Below, in pieces: positions 41,395-49,077 of a DNA stretch of 49,077 bases. The position numbers and the translations under genes are program-made. Origin of the DNA: Tersicoccus phoenicis (lineage in GTDB: Bacteria > Actinomycetota > Actinomycetes > Actinomycetales > Micrococcaceae). The DNA is taken from assembly GCF_001968835.1 (NCBI RefSeq), contig NZ_MRDE01000057.1, positions 1-49,077 of the forward strand, read 5' to 3'. Below the pieces are notes generated by a model. That model was given only the letters and a program-made list of their open reading frames with translations. It searched no databases and had not been told where the DNA came from. The first letter of the stretch is position 1. Each line of letters begins with the position of its first letter.

Positions 41395-44187
41395 ATGACG
41401 GACCCGGAACTGCGCGGCGCCGAACTGCGCGGCCCGGCCGTCACCCTGGTGGGACGGACCCGGGAGCTGGCGCGACTGCGGCGGCTGGTCGAGGACGCCC
41501 GGCGATCCCGGGCCGGCGCCGCTGTGCTGTCCGGCGCGCCCGGGGTGGGCAAGACCGCTCTGCTGGAGCAGATCGGCGCCATCTGCCCGGACTTCCGCGT
41601 CCTGTGGGTGCGCGGCTCGCCGCGGTTCTCCGGTGTGCCGCTGGCCGCCCTGTCGGTGCTGCTCGAGCCGCTGACCGGGTACCTGGACCGACTGAGCGCG
41701 CCGCGCCGCGCCGTGGTGGAGGGCGCCCTCGCCCTGGGTCCCCCCGTGACGGGGGAGATCGCCCTCGCGACCGGGGTCGCGGATCTGATGCGGATCGCCG
41801 CCCGCGACCGGCCCCTGCTCCTGCTGCTCGACGACGCCCAGCACCTGGACGACGGCAGCGTCGCCGTCCTCGGTTTCCTCAGCACCCAGCTGCAGAACGA
41901 CCAGGTCGCCGCCTTCGCTGCCGTCCCGGACCATGTCCGCCTCGACACCGAGTACGAGCGGATCCGGGTCGAGGGACTGGCGGTCGACGACGCGCGCGCC
42001 ATGCTCGCGCAACACGGACTCACCCTGGGCCACGACATCCTCACCGAACTGGTGCGCGCGACGGCCGGTAACCCGCTCGCCATCCTCGAATCGGCGCGGT
42101 CCCCGGAGATCACCGACTTCGTGCTCAGCGACCACGCCCGCGTGCCCAGCGCCGCCAGCGCCCGGCTGGTCCGGGCCTACTCGCACCAACTCACCGCACT
42201 GTCCGCGGTCGAGCGCCGCGCGGCGGTGCTGATCGCCTGCGAGCAGCGGCTCACCCTGGAGATGCTCGCCGGAGCGTTGACCGGCGAGGACGACGCCCCC
42301 GTGGATCCGATCGGGGCGGACACCGGTCTCGCCCGCGCCACCGTCGACTCCCTGGTGGCCCGCGATGTGGCGCGGACCAGCGGCCAGGCCGTCGACGTCC
42401 GCCACCCGTTGATCCGTCAGGCCGTGCTCGCCATGGTCGGGGCGGACGAGTTGCGACACGCACACGCGGCCCTGGCCCGCGCGCTGACCGCACAGGGCTG
42501 GCCGGACGCCGCCCTGTGGCAACGGGTCGCCGCCTCCGCCGGGCCCGACGACGAGATCAGCGCGGCGCTGGCGGAGCACGCCGAGGAATGCGTCCGCCGC
42601 CAGGACCGGGCCCGAGCGAGCCGCTCGTTCGAGCAGGCGGCCGAGTTGAGCACCGATCGCCGGACCCGCGCCGGACTGCTGCTGCGTGCGGCCGTCAACG
42701 CGACCCATGTGTCCACCCGGGTCGGCGATCTGCTGGAGGAGGCGATGCGGGAGGCGGACACCGTCGCCCTGCGCGAGGAGATCGCGCTCTACCGGGCGCT
42801 GATCCATTCGTGGGACGGTCAGGAGCCGCCCCGCCCCGGTCCCGTGCCGGACACCCTGGCACCCCTGCACGCCGCGGTGCGGGCGCAGCTGATGATGGTC
42901 GAGCTGCGCGTCGACGAGGCACCGGGGGCGATGTCCCGACTCGGCGCGCTGACTCCCGCTCTCGCCACGCACCCGGTGGCGGCCCTGGTGCCGGTGGCGC
43001 GCGGGATGCTGGGCTACCTGACCGGCGAGTTGACCGCCGACGATCTGGACCGGGTGCGCCGCTCCGTGGCCGCCCACGAGGACGTCCAGTACAGCCTGGC
43101 CGCGGCCCTGCTGCTCCTGTTCGTGCACGACCTCGCGGGTGCGCGCAGCGCCCTGGCGCACGCCCGGGGGACCGCCGAGCGGACCGGAGGCCTCGCGGCG
43201 TTGCCCTGGCTGACCGCCGGTGAGGCCTGGATCAGCGTGGAGAGCGGAGACCTGGCGGGCGGTCTGCGCCGTGCCGGCGAGGCGGTCCGGATTTCGCCCG
43301 TCTACTCCGGTCGGCTCAGCCTCGCCCTCGCCGCCACGGTGGCGGCACGGGCGATGGTGTACAGCGGCACCCCGTACGACGTCGCCGTCGACTCCCTCCC
43401 CCCGGAGTCGCCCGCGCTGATGCGCGTCCTGCTCGGCCAGCTCCGGGCCGCCGACCTGGTCAGCCGGGGCCGGGCCGCCGACGCGGTCAAGATCCTCGAC
43501 CCCCTGCACCGCGCGGTGCGCGGGCTCGGCCTGTCCGGCCCCCTGCCGCTGAGCGTGGCCACCGACCTCGCCGAGGCCCAGCTCCGCGCCGGCCGGGTGT
43601 TGTCCGCCCAGCGTCTGGCCCGCGCGGTGCGCACCGCCCTGGGGGAGGCTGACCCGTACCCGCTGGCTGCCGTGCTGCGGGCCCGCTGCACGGTGATCGC
43701 CTGCGCCCCGGACGAGGTGAACGACGTGGCCGCCGCCGTACTGGACCACGGACCGGGGGAGGGCAACGCCTGGCTGCAGGCCCTCCTCACCCTGCTCGTC
43801 GCGACCCGCGCGGCCGCGGGCGGCCTGCGGTCCCCGGCGATCGCCGAGACGGTACGCCGGCACGCGGCCCTGGCCGCCGACACGTTCGAACTGCTGCAGT
43901 CCCCCCGCTGGCGGGAACTCGCGGCCGCCCTGCGGGACCGCGCCGCCGACGCCGCGGGCACCGCGGACCCGCGGGACCGGTTCGGGCTGACCGTCCGGGA
44001 ACGGCAGATCGCCCAACAGGTGCTCACCGGCGCCACGACGGCCACCGTGGCGCAGCGCCTGCACCTGAGCGAGAAGACGGTGGAGGGCAACCTGACCAGG
44101 ATCTACCGCAAGGCCCAGGTGCACTCGCGCACGGAACTGATGGCCCGGCTGCAGAGGGGCACCGGGCAGAACACCGGGCGGGACTGA
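41395..44187 (+). CDS. Large ATP-binding LuxR-family (LAL) regulator
   Basis: A 930-residue regulator: an N-terminal AAA/STAND ATPase with Walker A SGAPGVGKT (46-54) and Walker B LLLLLDDAQ, a long helical repeat-rich middle that usually senses ligands, and a C-terminal LuxR helix-turn-helix (about 864-922, LTVRERQIAQQVLTG, with LSEKTVEGNLTRIYRK). It follows pcaR by 19 bp, so read-through from pcaFIJR is likely. CACAAT lies 6 nt before the ATG and might start a leaderless transcript. The target and ligand are unknown; a role in the aromatic cluster is only inferred from position. Confidence 0.87.
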   Translation: MTDPELRGAELRGPAVTLVGRTRELARLRRLVEDARRSRAGAAVLSGAPGVGKTALLEQIGAICPDFRVLWVRGSPRFSGVPLAALSVLLEPLTGYLDRLSAPRRAVVEGALALGPPVTGEIALATGVADLMRIAARDRPLLLLLDDAQHLDDGSVAVLGFLSTQLQNDQVAAFAAVPDHVRLDTEYERIRVEGLAVDDARAMLAQHGLTLGHDILTELVRATAGNPLAILESARSPEITDFVLSDHARVPSAASARLVRAYSHQLTALSAVERRAAVLIACEQRLTLEMLAGALTGEDDAPVDPIGADTGLARATVDSLVARDVARTSGQAVDVRHPLIRQAVLAMVGADELRHAHAALARALTAQGWPDAALWQRVAASAGPDDEISAALAEHAEECVRRQDRARASRSFEQAAELSTDRRTRAGLLLRAAVNATHVSTRVGDLLEEAMREADTVALREEIALYRALIHSWDGQEPPRPGPVPDTLAPLHAAVRAQLMMVELRVDEAPGAMSRLGALTPALATHPVAALVPVARGMLGYLTGELTADDLDRVRRSVAAHEDVQYSLAAALLLLFVHDLAGARSALAHARGTAERTGGLAALPWLTAGEAWISVESGDLAGGLRRAGEAVRISPVYSGRLSLALAATVAARAMVYSGTPYDVAVDSLPPESPALMRVLLGQLRAADLVSRGRAADAVKILDPLHRAVRGLGLSGPLPLSVATDLAEAQLRAGRVLSAQRLARAVRTALGEADPYPLAAVLRARCTVIACAPDEVNDVAAAVLDHGPGEGNAWLQALLTLLVATRAAAGGLRSPAIAETVRRHAALAADTFELLQSPRWRELAAALRDRAADAAGTADPRDRFGLTVRERQIAQQVLTGATTATVAQRLHLSEKTVEGNLTRIYRKAQVHSRTELMARLQRGTGQNTGRD

Positions 44188-44295
44188 GCCGGGATCGGTC
44201 TGCTAGACTCGAACTCGTTGTCAAGTGGCAGTGGATTCGTTCCGGTTACACGCGTCTTGTGTACGAATGCCATCGTTCTCCCCTGCCCGCAAGCT

Positions 44296-44325
44296 TTGAC
44301 TCGGCCTGCGCCGCGGGAGTACTCT
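44296..44325 (+). promoter_or_regulatory. str operon promoter
   Basis: TTGACT (44296-44301), 18-nt spacer, TACTCT (44320-44325), giving a leader of about 130 nt before rpsL. A second -10-like TAGACT at 44204-44209 overlaps the end of the region just after the LAL gene and may mark another promoter. The 273-bp gap holds no gene. Confidence 0.6.
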
Positions 44326-44460
44326 TGACAGTCGGTGTCTGCACCATTCCCACCACGACCCGGGTCCGAAGCCCCGCGCTTCCCCGTCGAGATGCATGGA
44401 CGTCAGGCAGACAGAAGTGATCCACCGGTCCTGATCCCGAGATTAAACGGAGAACATGTA

Positions 44461-44835
44461 GTGCCTACGATCCAGCAGCTGGTCCGCAAGGGCCGCTCAC
44501 CCAAGGTCGCCAAGACCAAGGCGCCCGCCCTGAAGGGCAACCCGATGAAGCGCGGCGTGTGCACCCGGGTGTACACCACCACCCCGAAGAAGCCGAACTC
44601 GGCGCTGCGGAAGGTGGCTCGCGTCAAGCTCAACGGCGGCGTCGAGGTCACCGCGTACATCCCGGGCGTGGGGCACAACCTGCAGGAGCACTCCATCGTG
44701 CTGGTGCGCGGCGGCCGGGTCAAGGACCTCCCGGGCGTGCGCTACAAGATTGTCCGTGGTGCCCTGGACACCCAGGGTGTGAAGAACCGTCAGCAGGCCC
44801 GCAGCCGGTACGGCGCGAAGAAGGAGAAGAAGTAA
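44461..44835 (+). CDS. rpsL: 30S ribosomal protein S12
   Basis: 124 residues with [17 protein letters not shown] and [16 protein letters not shown]43 and K88, the streptomycin-resistance positions, are wild type, so streptomycin sensitivity is expected at this locus. GTG start; GGAG lies 8 nt upstream. The stop overlaps the rpsG ATG by one base. Confidence 0.98.
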   Translation: MPTIQQLVRKGRSPKVAKTKAPALKGNPMKRGVCTRVYTTTPKKPNSALRKVARVKLNGGVEVTAYIPGVGHNLQEHSIVLVRGGRVKDLPGVRYKIVRGALDTQGVKNRQQARSRYGAKKEKK

Positions 44836-45305
44836 TGCCTCGCAAGGGCCCGGCCCCGAAGCGGCCGCTCGTCAACGACCCGATCTACAGCTCGCCGCTG
44901 GTCACCCAGCTGATCAACAAGGTGCTGGTCGACGGCAAGAAGTCCACCGCCGAGCGCATCGTCTACGGCGCCCTCGGCGGCGCGCAGACGAAGTCCGGCC
45001 AGGACCCCGTCGCCACGCTGAAGAAGGCCATGGACAACGTCCGGCCGACCCTCGAGGTCAAGTCCCGCCGCGTCGGTGGGGCGACCTACCAGGTGCCGGT
45101 CGAGGTCAAGGCCGGCCGCGCGACCGCCCTGGCCCTGCGCTGGCTCGTGGGCTACGCCAAGGCGCGCCGGGAGAAGACGATGACCGAGCGTCTGCAGAAC
45201 GAGATCCTCGACGCCTCGAACGGCCTCGGTGCCGCGGTCAAGCGCCGCGAGGACACCCACAAGATGGCCGAGTCCAACAAGGCCTTCGCGCACTACCGCT
45301 GGTAG
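44835..45305 (+). CDS. rpsG: 30S ribosomal protein S7
   Basis: 156 residues: [50 protein letters not shown] and the C-terminal [14 protein letters not shown]7 nucleates the 30S head. It is translationally coupled to rpsL (TAATG). The 71-bp gap to fusA contains a hairpin at 45318-45342 with 11-12 bp arms, possibly an S7-regulated element. Confidence 0.98.
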   Translation: MPRKGPAPKRPLVNDPIYSSPLVTQLINKVLVDGKKSTAERIVYGALGGAQTKSGQDPVATLKKAMDNVRPTLEVKSRRVGGATYQVPVEVKAGRATALALRWLVGYAKARREKTMTERLQNEILDASNGLGAAVKRREDTHKMAESNKAFAHYRW

Positions 45306-45376
45306 GCACCGGCATCTCGCCGGGTCCGGTCCGGACCCGGCGAACCTGAAGTCAAGCCGCAACGAAAGGCAATCAC

Positions 45377-47494
45377 GTGGCAGCACAGGACGTGCTCACC
45401 GACCTCACCAAGGTTCGCAACATCGGCATCATGGCGCACATCGATGCCGGTAAGACCACCACCACGGAGCGCATCCTGTTCTACACGGGTGTGAACCACA
45501 AGATCGGCGAGACCCACGACGGCGCCTCGACGACCGACTGGATGGAGCAGGAGAAGGAACGCGGCATCACCATCACCTCCGCCGCGGTGACCTGCTTCTG
45601 GGACAACAACCAGATCAACATCATCGACACGCCCGGCCACGTGGATTTCACCGTCGAGGTGGAGCGGTCCCTGCGCGTGCTCGACGGCGCCGTCGCGGTG
45701 TTCGACGGCAAGGAAGGCGTGGAGCCCCAGTCGGAGACCGTGTGGCGCCAGGCGGACAAGTACGACGTTCCGCGCATCTGCTTCGTCAACAAGATGGACA
45801 AGCTCGGCGCGGACTTCTACTTCACCGTCGACACCATCGTCAACCGACTGGGCGCGAAGCCGCTGGTCATGCAGCTGCCCATCGGCGCCGAGAACGACTT
45901 CGTCGGCGTCGTCGACCTGCTGTCCATGAAGGCCTTCGTCTGGCCGGGCGACGCCAAGGGCGACGTGACCATGGGAGCGCACTACGAGACCCAGGAGATC
46001 CCGGCCGACCTGCGCGAGCGGGCCGAGCAGTACCGCGCGGACCTGGTCGAGACGGTCGCCGAGGCCTCGGACGAGTTGATGGAGAAGTATCTCGAGGGTG
46101 AGGAGATCACCGTCGAGGAACTCAAGGCCGGCATCCGGACCCTGACCGTGAACTCGAAGGTCTACCCGGTGCTGTGCGGCTCGGCGTTCAAGAACCGTGG
46201 CGTGCAGCCCATGCTGGACGCGGTGATCGACTACCTGCCGTCCCCGATCGACGTGCCGCCGATGATCGGCCACGACCCGAAGAACGAGGAGATCGAACTC
46301 TCCCGCAAGCCCTCCCGCGATGAGCCGTTCTCGGCCCTCGCGTTCAAGGTCGCCTCGCACCCGTTCTTCGGCCAGCTGACCTTCGTCCGGGTGTACTCGG
46401 GCAAGGTGGCCGCCGGCTCCCAGGTGCTCAACTCGACGAAGGGCAAGAAGGAACGCATCGGGAAGCTGTTCCAGATGCACGCCAACAAGGAGAACCCGGT
46501 CGACGAGGTCTACGCCGGGCACATCTACGCGGTGATCGGCCTGAAGGACACCACGACGGGTGACACCTTGTGCGACCCGGCGCAGCCGATCGTGCTCGAG
46601 TCGATGTCGTTCCCGGAGCCGGTGATCTTCGTCGCGATCGAGCCGAAGACCAAGGGTGACCAGGAGAAGTTGTCCACGGCCATCCAGAAGCTCTCGGCCG
46701 AGGACCCGACGTTCACCGTCTCCCTCAACGAGGAGACCGGCCAGACCGAGATCGGCGGCATGGGCGAACTCCACCTGGACATCCTGGTGGACCGCATGCG
46801 CCGCGAGTTCAAGGTCGAGGCCAACGTCGGCAAGCCTCAGGTCGCCTACCGCGAGACCATCAAGCGCGCGGTCGAGAAGGTGGACTACACGCACAAGAAG
46901 CAGACCGGCGGCTCCGGCCAGTTCGCGAAGGTGCAGGTCAGCTTCGCGCCGCTGGACACCTCCGAGGGCACGTTCTACGAGTTCGAGAACAAGGTCACCG
47001 GCGGTCGCATCCCGCGGGAGTACATCCCCTCGGTGGACGCGGGCATCCAGGACGCCATGCAGTTCGGTGTGCTGGCGGGTTACCCGTTGGTGGGCGTGAA
47101 GGCGACCTTGCTCGACGGCGCCTACCACGACGTGGACTCCTCGGAGATGGCGTTCAAGATCGCCGGCTCCATGGTGTTCAAGGAAGGCGCCAAGCGCGCC
47201 AATCCGGTGCTGCTCGAACCGCTGATGGCGGTCGAGGTGCGCACGCCGGAGGAGTACATGGGCGACGTCATCGGCGACCTGAACTCGCGGCGCGGCCAGA
47301 TCCAGTCGATGGAGGACGCCAGCGGCGTGAAGGTGGTGCGTGCCAACGTGCCGCTGTCCGAGATGTTCGGCTACATCGGTGACCTGCGCTCCCGCACCCA
47401 GGGCCGGGCGGTGTACTCGATGCAGTTCGAGCGCTACTCGGAGGTCCCGAAGGGCGTGGCCGACGAGATCATCCAGAAGACCCGCGGCGAGTAA
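45377..47494 (+). CDS. fusA: Elongation factor G
   Basis: 705 residues. GTPase motifs: AHIDAGKT (20-27), DTPGH (84-88), NKMD (138-141). Domains II-V follow at normal spacing, with [11 protein letters not shown] in domain III and [13 protein letters not shown] in domain V. EF-G moves tRNA and mRNA through the ribosome. GTG start after GAAAGG. Length is normal, no insertion. Confidence 0.98.
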   Translation: MAAQDVLTDLTKVRNIGIMAHIDAGKTTTTERILFYTGVNHKIGETHDGASTTDWMEQEKERGITITSAAVTCFWDNNQINIIDTPGHVDFTVEVERSLRVLDGAVAVFDGKEGVEPQSETVWRQADKYDVPRICFVNKMDKLGADFYFTVDTIVNRLGAKPLVMQLPIGAENDFVGVVDLLSMKAFVWPGDAKGDVTMGAHYETQEIPADLRERAEQYRADLVETVAEASDELMEKYLEGEEITVEELKAGIRTLTVNSKVYPVLCGSAFKNRGVQPMLDAVIDYLPSPIDVPPMIGHDPKNEEIELSRKPSRDEPFSALAFKVASHPFFGQLTFVRVYSGKVAAGSQVLNSTKGKKERIGKLFQMHANKENPVDEVYAGHIYAVIGLKDTTTGDTLCDPAQPIVLESMSFPEPVIFVAIEPKTKGDQEKLSTAIQKLSAEDPTFTVSLNEETGQTEIGGMGELHLDILVDRMRREFKVEANVGKPQVAYRETIKRAVEKVDYTHKKQTGGSGQFAKVQVSFAPLDTSEGTFYEFENKVTGGRIPREYIPSVDAGIQDAMQFGVLAGYPLVGVKATLLDGAYHDVDSSEMAFKIAGSMVFKEGAKRANPVLLEPLMAVEVRTPEEYMGDVIGDLNSRRGQIQSMEDASGVKVVRANVPLSEMFGYIGDLRSRTQGRAVYSMQFERYSEVPKGVADEIIQKTRGE

Positions 47495-47619
47495 TCCGCC
47501 CGCGGACAACGATTTCCCCCATCATCAAACCCCCAGTAGACTTGGTCGGGTTTCAGTAGCGGCGCCTGCGCCAGCTGGAAGCGACTTCTCTACACCACTA
47601 ACGTTCTAGGAGGAACCCC

Positions 47620-48810
47620 GTGGCGAAGGCAAAGTTCGAGCGGACTAAGCCGCACGTCAACATCGGTACCATCGGTCACGTCGACCACGGTAAGACCACG
47701 TTGACCGCTGCCATCTCGAAGGTGCTTGCCGACAAGTACCCGGACCTGAACGAGCAGCGTGACTTCTCGTCCATCGACTCTGCTCCCGAAGAGAAGCAGC
47801 GCGGCATCACCATCAACATCTCCCACGTGGAGTACCAGACCGACAAGCGGCACTACGCACACGTGGACGCCCCGGGTCACGCCGACTACATCAAGAACAT
47901 GATCACCGGTGCGGCCCAGATGGACGGTGCGATCCTCGTGGTCGCGGCGACCGACGGCCCGATGGCGCAGACCCGCGAGCACGTGCTCCTGGCCCGCCAG
48001 GTCGGCGTGCCGGCGCTGCTGGTGGCGTTGAACAAGTCCGACATGGTCGACGACGAAGAACTGCTCGACCTGGTCGAGATGGAGGTGCGCGAGCTGCTCA
48101 CCTCCCAGGAGTTCGACGGCGACAACGCACCCGTCATCCGCACCTCGGGTCTGAAGGCGCTCGAGGGCGACCCGGAGTGGGTCAAGTCCGTCGAGGACCT
48201 GATGGAGGCCGTGGACACCTACATCCCGGACCCGGTCCGCGACAAGGACAAGCCGTTCCTGATGCCGATCGAGGACGTCTTCACCATCACCGGTCGCGGC
48301 ACCGTGGTGACCGGTCGCGCCGAGCGCGGCACCCTCGCCCTGAACTCCGAGGTGGAGATCGTCGGAATCCGTCCGGTCCAGAAGACCACGGTCACCGGCA
48401 TCGAGATGTTCCACAAGCAGCTCGACGAGGCGTGGGCCGGCGAGAACTGCGGTCTGCTGCTGCGTGGCCTCAAGCGTGACGACGTCGAGCGTGGCCAGGT
48501 CGTGGTGAAGCCGGGTTCGATCACCCCGCACACCAACTTCGAGGCGAACGTCTACATCCTGTCCAAGGACGAGGGTGGACGGCACAACCCGTTCTACTCG
48601 AACTACCGTCCGCAGTTCTACTTCCGGACCACCGACGTCACCGGTGTCATCACGCTGCCCGAGGGCACCGAGATGGTCATGCCGGGCGACAACACCGAGA
48701 TGACGGTCGAGCTGATCCAGCCGATCGCCATGGAGGAGGGCCTCGGCTTCGCCATCCGTGAGGGTGGTCGCACCGTCGGCTCGGGTCGCGTCACCAAGAT
48801 CGTCAAGTGA
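47620..48810 (+). CDS. tuf: Elongation factor Tu
   Basis: 396 residues. GTPase motifs: GHVDHGKT (19-26), DAPGH (83-87), NKSD (138-141), and the switch region [16 protein letters not shown]-Tu brings aminoacyl-tRNA to the ribosome. GTG start directly after an optimal TAGGAGGAA site, in line with very high expression. The 125-bp gap from fusA includes a -10-like TAGACT (47537-47542) without a good -35, so an own promoter is possible. Confidence 0.98.
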   Translation: MAKAKFERTKPHVNIGTIGHVDHGKTTLTAAISKVLADKYPDLNEQRDFSSIDSAPEEKQRGITINISHVEYQTDKRHYAHVDAPGHADYIKNMITGAAQMDGAILVVAATDGPMAQTREHVLLARQVGVPALLVALNKSDMVDDEELLDLVEMEVRELLTSQEFDGDNAPVIRTSGLKALEGDPEWVKSVEDLMEAVDTYIPDPVRDKDKPFLMPIEDVFTITGRGTVVTGRAERGTLALNSEVEIVGIRPVQKTTVTGIEMFHKQLDEAWAGENCGLLLRGLKRDDVERGQVVVKPGSITPHTNFEANVYILSKDEGGRHNPFYSNYRPQFYFRTTDVTGVITLPEGTEMVMPGDNTEMTVELIQPIAMEEGLGFAIREGGRTVGSGRVTKIVK

Positions 48811-48818
48811 TCCCCTCC

Positions 48819-48849
48819 GTCCGGTCGTTGCTCTGACGAACGACCGGAC
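48819..48849 (+). terminator. First terminator hairpin after tuf
   Basis: 11-bp arms GTCCGGTCGTT (48819-48829) and its complement (48839-48849) with a 9-nt loop, 8 bp past the tuf stop. Confidence 0.75.
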
Positions 48850-48854
48850 GGGAC

Positions 48855-48892
48855 CGACGGAGGGCCCCGGCGAACGCCGGGGCCCTCCGTCG
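48855..48892 (+). terminator. Second terminator hairpin after tuf
   Basis: Perfect 18-bp arms (48855-48872 and 48875-48892) around AA. With the preceding hairpin it forms a tandem terminator for the str operon. Confidence 0.85.
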
Positions 48893-48930
48893 CGTTCCGG
48901 GGTGAGCGGGGTCTCACCCCGACGAGCGAG

Positions 48931-48991
48931 GTGCCTCACTGAGAAGTGAGCGCGAGAGCTGACCTGGTGCCTCACGCATGGTGAGCGCGAG
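48931..48991 (+). repeat. Two tandem GTGCCTCAC/GTGAGCGCGAG repeats
   Basis: GTGCCTCAC, 5-6 nt, GTGAGCGCGAG occurs at 48931-48956 and 48967-48991. Each copy is itself a small inverted repeat (CTCAC with GTGAG). A related GTGAG and CTCAC pair lies just before, at 48902-48918. The last 180 bp of the window hold no gene. Confidence 0.6.
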
Positions 48992-49077
48992 GCTTGGGGT
49001 CATCTGGTTGTCTGGAGTCGACGGATCGACGGTTCCAAGGATGCCATGTCGAGGTGCCGGCTGGCGGTCATGGCCTC

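Noticed and set aside
44325-44330. Perfect TTGACA before rpsL as a -35 box
   Set aside because: No -10-like sequence lies 16-18 nt downstream. TTGACT-18-TACTCT just upstream explains the region better.

Overview
The window is high-GC DNA from an actinomycete. GTG and TTG starts are frequent, terminators are GC-rich hairpins without U-tracts, and mycothiol synthase, GlnR and an actinobacterial L10 leader are present. The genus cannot be fixed from the sequence alone. The chromosome is in its housekeeping core: the secE-nusG-rplKA, rplJL, rpoBC and rpsL-rpsG-fusA-tuf blocks are all here in the usual order. No insertion sequence, CRISPR array, prophage or rRNA gene was seen.

Layout. (1) 0.1-5.5 kb, minus strand: glnR, mshD, ppk and mutT1 (nitrogen regulation, mycothiol, polyphosphate, oxidised-nucleotide clean-up). 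(2) 5.6-8.3 kb, plus strand: a membrane protein, a 37-residue membrane peptide, a nitrobindin-like heme protein and a YgfZ-type Fe-S maintenance protein. (3) 8.4-12.3 kb, minus strand: phosphofructokinase, an aspartate-type aminotransferase and an MHS-family transporter. (4) 12.6-15.6 kb: tRNA-Trp, secE, nusG, rplK, rplA. (5) 16-17.5 kb: a DHA2 drug-type exporter, then a cluster of hairpin repeats. (6) 17.7-19.1 kb: promoter, L10 leader, rplJ, rplL. (7) 19.2-20.4 kb, minus strand: a thiolase. (8) 20.8-28.2 kb: rpoB, rpoC. (9) 28.5-44.2 kb: a complete protocatechuate branch of the beta-ketoadipate pathway with feeder genes (pobA; quinate/shikimate-type dehydrogenase; dehydroshikimate dehydratase), two IclR regulators and a large LuxR-type (LAL) regulator, placed between rpoC and rpsL. 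(10) 44.3-48.9 kb: rpsL, rpsG, fusA, tuf and a double terminator.

How it works together. 4-Hydroxybenzoate (PobA) and shikimate-type compounds (dehydrogenase plus dehydratase) both converge on protocatechuate. PcaGH opens the ring, PcaB, PcaC and PcaD give beta-ketoadipate, PcaIJ loads CoA, and PcaF cleaves to succinyl-CoA and acetyl-CoA. The most informative non-coding signal is a 15-bp palindrome (GTTCG-N5-CGAAC type) that occurs as a pair exactly 19 bp apart at three places: before the shikimate-type dehydrogenase gene, before pcaF, and 16-18 kb away before the MHS transporter gene. This predicts one IclR regulon and makes the transporter a candidate importer for a substrate of this pathway.

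Other points of interest are in-frame tandem repeats in ppk, pcaB and pcaC; a covarying hairpin repeat family; an 88-bp duplication or insertion at the rplK 3' end; and an intergenic hairpin between rpoB and rpoC. All functional assignments rest on motif recognition by eye. No database search or folding program was run.
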